Below the pieces are notes generated by a model. The model saw only the letters and a program-made list of their open reading frames with translations, had not been told where the DNA came from and made no database searches. A stretch of 64,000 bases of DNA from Schistocerca nitens. Its lineage: Eukaryota; Arthropoda; Insecta; Orthoptera; Acrididae. The stretch lies in NCBI RefSeq assembly GCF_023898315.1, contig NC_064615.1, positions 735,737,450 to 735,801,449 on the forward strand. Direction: 5' to 3'. How positions within the stretch are numbered: position 1 is the first letter of the stretch; each line of letters starts with the position of its first letter. The position numbers were made by a program, and so were the translations under genes. Shown here piece by piece: positions 58,852 to 64,000 of the stretch.

Positions 58852-59954
58852 CACTGAAGAGCTAAAGACACGTAAATAGTTCTGGAGGGAATTGACACCA
58901 TTAATCCTGCAGGGCTGTCCATAAATCCGTAAGAGTGCGACTGCGAGAAGATCTCTTCTGAACAGCACGTTGCAAGGCATCCCAAATATGCTCAATAATG
59001 TTCGTGTCTGCGGAGTGTGGTGGCGAGCGGAAGTGTTAAACTCGGAAGAGTGTTCCTGGAGCCACTCTGTAGCAAATATGGACGTGTGGGCTGTCGCAAT
59101 GTCCTGGTAGAATGGCCCAAGTCCGTCGGGATGTACAATGGACATGAATAGATGCAGGTGATTAGACAGGAGGCTTACGTATCTGGACGTATCAGAGGTC
59201 CCATATCACTCCAGCTGCGCACGACCCACACCATTACAGAACCTCCACTAGGTTGAACAGTCTCTTGCTGACATTCCGGATCCATGGATTCATGAGGTTG
59301 TCCCCATACCCGTACACGTCCATCCGCTCAATACAATTTGAAACTAGACTCGACCGATCAGGCAACATGTTTCCTGTCATCAACAACCATTGTCGGTGTT
59401 GAAGGGCCCAGGCGAGGCGTAAAGCTTTGCATCGTGCAGTGAAGGGTATAATTGTGGGCCTTCGGCTCTGAGAGCCCATATAGATGATGTTTCGTTTAAT
59501 GGTTCGCACGCTGAACTTGCTAATGGTGCAGCACTGCAATCACCAGCAATTTGAGGAATGGTTGCACTTCTGTCACGCTGAACGACTCTTCAGTCGTCGT
59601 TGGTCCCGTTCTTGCAGTATCTTTTTCCGGCCGCAGCGATGCTGGAGATGTGATGTTTTACCAGATTTCTGATATTTACGGTACACTCGTGAGATAGTCG
59701 TAGGGGAAAATCCCCACTTCATCGTTACCTCGGAGATGCTATATCCCATCCGTAATGCGCCGATTATAAAACCACGTTCAAACTCTCTTAAATCCTGATA
59801 ACCTCACATTGTTAGCAGCAGTAACGATCTAACAACTGCTCGAGGCACTTGTTGTCCTATGCAGGCGTTGCCGACCGCAGCGCCGTATTCTGCCTGTTTC
59901 CATATCTCTGTATTTCAATACGCATGCCTATACAAGTTTCTTTGGCGCTTCAGT
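58852..59954 (-). mobile_element. Tc1-like transposon, family e, longer copy
   Basis: Terminal inverted repeats CACTGAAGAGCTAAAGA (left) and TCTTTGGCGCTTCAGT (right), in a TATA context at both ends. Both termini and most of the transposase remain, but the region just inside the left end is deleted compared with the copy at 53371. Confidence 0.85.
58870..59812 (-). pseudogene. Tc1 family e transposase, broken
   Basis: The minus strand from about 59805 reads DLREFERGFIIGALRMGY, then SISEVTMKWGFSPTTISR, then VYRKYQKSGK (bipartite DNA-binding region), then RDQRRLKSRSA. Further on come pieces such as LAWALQHRQWLLMTGN and SSLVSNCIERMDVYGYG in the catalytic domain. IATEWLQEHSSEFNTSA near 59080 corresponds to the C-terminal region of the sister copy. 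The DDE core is shifted and the end is deleted (RAREGPTR-like C-terminus absent). Not functional. Confidence 0.8.
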
Positions 59955-59989
59955 ATATATCTCTCCCAGTGCCTCCTTTTACTTATATT

Positions 59990-60470
59990 GATTTACAGTG
60001 AACCCCACTGCCACTGTCTCCTCACTCACTTACACTGTCTCCTTTTGTCTTCCTTTCCCACTGCCACTGCCTCCAGCCATACATCTGCAGCTCAAAAATT
60101 CAGGGGAGGTCCAGCTTATTTTTCCTTATACCCACGCGTATAATTTCTGTCCAAAATGCGCTCTCCCCTGTACCTACGTGTTAAAGTTCGCCGATATGGC
60201 TGGGTCCAGACCCCCCCCCCCTCCCTCCCCCAAGCCTACGCGTGGTCACCACTCATCATCCACTGTCTCCTCTCTCTTTTGCTTCATCAGTTTCTCCTCC
60301 CACCATCTCTCTCTCCCACTGGCAATGTTTCCTCTGTCTTCCCCATCACTGTCTGCTACTCTCTTTCAGCACAAAAATCTGCGAATATGTTTGTATGCTG
60401 CAATTTTTGCTGAGAAAGGCAGGATGAGGATTGAGGTATCTGGTTCTTCACTTTTCTATAAAAGTATTTA
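59990..60470 (+). repeat. C/T-rich interspersed repeat
   Basis: Pyrimidine-rich sequence with reiterated CACTGCCACTG and CTCTCTCCC words and a C-run at 60211-60231. The long overlapping open frames here (59998-60471 and others) come from composition; none has a domain. Its last part (60370-60455) matches, inverted, 58683-58765. Confidence 0.6.
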
Positions 60471-60481
60471 AATTGAACGTA

Positions 60482-61378
60482 TTCGAAGTTACTGTACTTT
60501 TGCATGTAAAATTTTGCATCTAATACCCCGTCTTAGGCGTAAAATCAGTTTGAACTGATGTTATCACATCGCAAGGGTGCTAGGATAATCGTAGTGGTTC
60601 TGAGCTAGCCAGACTATGTGTTTTAGCCAAAATTGGCTAAAAAGCGTCTTAACATGCGTAAAATCAACTTAAAATAAGTACCAAAAATTAAGTAAAACTG
60701 GAAAGGTTGTGGGTAGTCCAATATGGACTGTGATTATCTTATGACAGCGAAACTGGGTAGATATGCTCCGACAAGAACCCTTTTTCCTCTGGTCCCCTTC
60801 TTTTCCCTACTACAGCAGTACCTGCTGCTTATATAAAACGAATTCTATATGGCAGTAATGATTTTACAGTTCATTTACATACGACACATGTACATACTGT
60901 GAGAAATATAAGCAATCAATAACTACGCATTATATAAGCTTGTCACAAAATCGTTTGTTTTACATTTCACTGGATACTTCGCTCGTCGATCGCAATTCAT
61001 CGAAAACCCCATGATTACGATTTGTATCGGGAAGGAATAAAAATGTAATTAGAAATATATAACAGAATTTGCAGTCTTTACAGTTTTACATAATTTTTGG
61101 CACTTATTTTAAGTTGTTTTTACGCATATTAAGACGCTTTTAGGCAATTTTTTATCACTGCAGTAGCACTTTAGGCATACTAGTATAAGTGTGAAGTTCC
61201 CATTACACAGTTAAGTTTTATTGGTGAAAAAATGCAGACTAGTCTGGCGAACTCAGAACCATTGCGATGATCCTAACACCCTTACGATGTGACAACTACA
61301 TCAGTTCAAACTATATTTATGCCTCAAACCGGGTATTAGATGCAAAAATTTTATATGCAAAAGTACAGTAAATTCGAA
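60482..61378. mobile_element. Element with long terminal inverted repeats
   Basis: Both ends begin TTCGAA(G/T)TTACTGTAC when read inward (60482 and complement at 61378). The left arm is about 220 bases (to about 60705), the right arm about 290 (from about 61085), because the right arm has about 90 extra bases between CGCCAGACTAG and TTGCCTAAAAGCG. The centre has no open frame. A stretch near 60720-60760 (GGACTGTGATTATCTTATGA) recurs at about 62009 with few changes. Confidence 0.85.
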
Positions 61379-61666
61379 CCTCTGGATCTAGATACCGGAT
61401 AACTATATTGAAAAAAGATTCAAGATTCACTGAGAACTTTATCTTAAGAATATATGGTAAAAATTTCGACGATTTCCTATGAAGACAAATGATAGAAGTG
61501 GCCACCCCCACAGTTGATAGTTTTCTTACCCAAAAATTATAGTTTTTCGGGGTTTCCTCTGGAGCCGCCCTTGAACAAATGGTGCTCTTATAAACCGCCT
61601 AAGCTCCAACCTAGATCACACCCAGTGTAGGAGGACCAACCGATTTGCCCAATTTGCCTTGGCTGG

Positions 61667-61886
61667 CTTCAAAAATGGTTCAAATGGCTCTGAGCACTAT
61701 GGGACTTAACATCTATGGTCATCAGTCCCCTAGAACTTGGAACTACTTAAACCTAACTAACCTAAGGACAGCACACAACACCCAGCCATCACGAAGCAGA
61801 GAAAATCTCTGACCCCGCCGGGAATCGAACCCGGGAACCCGGGCGTGGGAAGCGAGAAGGCTACCGCACGACCACGAGATGCGGGC
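61667..61886 (-). repeat. SINE (head type 2), full length
   Basis: Same structure as 56285-56501: minus-strand head GCCCGCATCTCGTGGTCG, B box GGGTTCGATTCCC, common tail. A perfect 12-base duplication TGCCTTGGCTGG lies at 61655-61666 and 61887-61898. Confidence 0.93.
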
Positions 61887-62189
61887 TGCCTTGGCTGGAG
61901 GAAGTATGTAATGTTTAAATTTTAACTCTGTCTTGTAGCTATCCGCTCTCCAATAGGTTTTGGGTGGTTACAATTAAAGTGCAGTTTATCGTAGAGGTCC
62001 ATTGTGGACTGTGATTTTCTCATGGCAGCGATACTGGATACATATGCTAATGTGTTAACGGGGAACCGATTTACGACGTCAAATATTAGTTTCTAGTTTG
62101 GCCACTAAGTGCAAATCTGACGCTGTACACTGTATGACTGTATGACATCCATGCTGTCATTTGACAATCCATAAAGTGAGTGAACAGTA

Positions 62190-62502
62190 TATCTACGGAG
62201 AAGAGAGACTGTGCGCTCCTAGTGAAACCGTTCTATGTGAACGGCAGCAATTACAGTGATGCATCGAGAGAGTATCGCTGAGTGAAAAGTCTGACCAGAG
62301 GCCTGGTGTCATGAAATGGATTAAAGAAGACGATACTGAAATTAGAAAACGTGAGTGAGCTTGGTGTGACACCTGGAAGAGGAAGGCATCCTATTCTGAT
62401 GAAAGGTGTTGACGAGGTTGGTGTTGCTGTAATAGCCTACGCAGAAAATGCCCCGTGTAGCGGTAGTGCACGTAAAGTGTGACGAGAATTGTCCATCCTA
62501 TG
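62190..62502 (+). pseudogene. Mariner-type transposase N-terminus (DUF4817-like)
   Basis: The reading CALLVKPFYVNGSNYSDA, then SREYR, stop, KSLTRGLVS, then NVSELGVTPGRGRHPILM, then VDEVGVAVIAYAENAPCS and RELSILWS. This matches the helix-turn-helix domain found at the N-terminus of many insect DDE_3 transposases (L.V..FY.NG.N...A.R.YR...., G...T.PGRGR.P). It has three in-frame stops and is cut off at 62502 where LINE F begins. The related mid-part of such a transposase lies at 27170-27800. Confidence 0.75.
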
Positions 62503-63765
62503 GTCCGGAAAGCTTTTGACACCGTTCCTCACAAGCGACTTCTAATCAAGCTGCGGGCCTATGGGGTATCGTTTCAGTTGTGCGACTGGATTCGTGATTT
62601 CCTGTTAGGAAGGTCGCAGTTCGTAGTAATAGGCGGCAAATCATCGAGTAAAACTGAAGTGATATCAGGTGTTCCCCAGGGAAGCGTCCTGGGACCTCGG
62701 CTGTTCCTGATCTATATAAATGACCTGGGTGACAATCTGAGCAGTTCTCTTAGGTTGTTCGCCGATGATGCTGTAATTTACCGTCTAGTAAGGTATCAGT
62801 TGCAAAGCGATTTAGAAAAGATTGCTGTATGGTGTGGCAGGTGACAGTTGACGCTAAATAACGAAAAGTGTGAGGTGATCCACATGAGTTCCAAAAGAAA
62901 TCCGTCGCAATTCGATTACTCGATAAATAGTAAAATTCTCAAGGCTGTCAATTCAACTAAGTACCTGGGTGTTAAAATTACGAACAACTTCAGTTGGAAA
63001 GACCACATAGATAATATTGTGGGGAAGGCGAGCCAAAGGTTGCGTTTCATTGGCAGGACACTTAGAAGACGCAACAAGTCCACTCAAGAGACAGCTTACA
63101 CTACACTCTACGTCCTCTGTTACAATATTGCTGCGCGGTGTGGGATCCTTACCAGGTGGGATTGACGGAGGATATCGAAAGGGAGCAAAAAAGGGCAGCT
63201 CGTTTTGTATTATCGCGTAATAGCGGAGAGAGTGTGGCAGATATGATACGCGAGCTGGGATGGAAATCATTAAAGCAAAGACGTTTTTCGTCGCGGCGAG
63301 ATCTATTTACGAAATTTCAGTCACCAACTTTCTCTTCCGAATGCGAAAATATTTTGTTGAGCCCAACCTACATAGGTAGGAATGATCATCAAAATAAAAT
63401 AAGAGAAATCAGAGCTCGAACAGAAAGGTTTAGATGTTCGTTTTTCCCGCGCGCTGTTCGGGAGTGGAATGGTAGGGAGATAGTATGGTTCAAATGGCTC
63501 TGAGCACTATGGGACTTAACATCTGTGGTCATCAGTCCCCTAGAACTTAGAACTACTTCAACCTAACTAACCTAAGGACATCACACACATCCATGCCCGA
63601 GGCAGCATTCGAACCTGCGACCGTAGCAGTCAAGCGGTTCCGGACTGAGCGCCTGAACCGCGAGACCACCGCGGCCGGCGGAGATAGTATGATTGTGGTT
63701 CGTTGAATCCTCTGCCAAGCACTTAAATGTGAATTGCAGAGTAATCATGTAGATGTGGATGTAGA
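62503..63765 (+). pseudogene. LINE F: 5'-truncated reverse transcriptase, with SINE insert
   Basis: Starts at KAFDTVPHKRLLIKLRAYG and continues SGVPQGSVLGPRLFLIYIND, FADDAVIY (both catalytic Asp kept), then a stop at 62842 (CGR-stop-QLT), NSTKYLGVKI, KASQRLRFIGRTLRRRN. A frameshift near 63110 precedes WDPYQVGLTEDIEREQKR and FFPRAVREWNGREIV. A SINE interrupts at 63488; the remainder after it ends with ATGTAGATGTGGATGTAG at about 63746. Closest relative in the window is LINE C at 34327-35598. Sits antisense to esterase B. Confidence 0.88.
63488..63679 (-). repeat. SINE (head type 1) nested in LINE F
   Basis: Minus orientation, head ending GGCCGCGGTGG-like at 63675, B box (complement GCATTCGAACC) near 63606, tail starting GGTTCAAATGGCTCTGAGC. 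A perfect 12-base duplication GGAGATAGTATG lies at 63476-63487 and 63680-63691. Confidence 0.94.
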
Positions 63766-64000
63766 CGCAGAACAGCACAGAAAGTTTTGCGTCCTGTTTT
63801 ACACTGGTACCCGTAAAAGATCCAGACGGTGCAGCAACTGAAACCTCTCGATTCGCAGCAGCGTAGCCAGTTCGAAGCCTGATGATTTTCAGTTTTTAAC
63901 GACAGTTCATTACCAACAAGAGAAGACCACATGGCGGCAAACTGTTCCCCACCAAGCTGTTTTCAGCGTCGTTTATTAAATCTCGAACCTCTCTGCAGTG
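63766..64000. other. Right edge, no recognised feature
   Basis: A small minus-strand open frame (63723-63932) has no esterase signature and overlaps the LINE tail. I see no splice-phase match to esterase B. Confidence 0.45.

Noticed and set aside
59859-60471. Open frames of 94, 157, 85 and 61 codons
   Set aside because: Low-complexity C/T-rich repeat read in several frames at once; no motif.
55347-64000. Search for the earlier exons of esterase B
   Set aside because: No block matching the exons at 1004, 3601, 11143 or 22734 could be read on the minus strand; they probably lie beyond the right edge.

Overview
The window looks like nuclear DNA from a large, repeat-rich insect genome, most likely an orthopteran and perhaps a Schistocerca-type locust. 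The reasons are split genes with GT-AG introns up to 12.6 kb, insect-type carboxylesterase exons, many tRNA-headed SINEs, decayed Tc1/mariner transposons, several LINE lineages and Penelope-like elements. The species call is inference from repeat content recalled from experience; no search was run. There are no bacterial genes, operons or CRISPR arrays.

Host genes. Seven exons on the + strand (1004-1189, 3601-3800, 11143-11308, 22734-22915, 26398-26530, 39180-39300, 39517-39670) join in phase to give 379 residues, the C-terminal two thirds of a type-B carboxylesterase (esterase A). They carry the serine elbow GQSAGG, a candidate acid Glu and the GAAH histidine; the 5' exons lie left of the window. 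Three exons on the - strand (55214-55346, 54770-54890, 50004-50157) encode the C-terminal 135 residues of a second esterase (esterase B), which converges on the first. Their lengths (133, 121 and 154 bp) equal those of the last three exons of esterase A, and 91 of 134 aligned residues match. The upstream exons of B are not in the window.

Layout. 1-39670: esterase A, with introns full of transposons (Tc1-like copies at 8494-9892, 9990-10765, 11836-13410, 15855-16800, 28725-29745 and 29808-32141; LINE pieces at 13521-15810, 19530-20548, 23085-23350, 25092-25954, 34327-35598 and 36833-38750; a Penelope-like element at 30732-31852; six SINEs of the main family). 39671-50003: intergenic, with a SINE, a possible solo LTR, a decayed LINE and a second Penelope-like fragment. 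50004-55346: esterase B, with a LINE, a Tc1 copy and an inverted-repeat element in its last intron. 55347-64000: presumed upstream intron or flank of B, with nested SINEs, a Tc1 copy, a long inverted-repeat element and a LINE that landed in a transposase relic and was later hit by a SINE.

How it fits together. The two esterases probably act independently on ester substrates as secreted or membrane-associated hydrolases, a family-level inference. Almost everything else is mobile DNA. The most informative observations are nested insertions with readable target-site duplications, SINEs that join different tRNA-like heads to one shared tail, a sense-strand excess of SINEs in the esterase introns, and the opposite intron inflation in the two paralogs. 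I found no convincing new multi-gene system.
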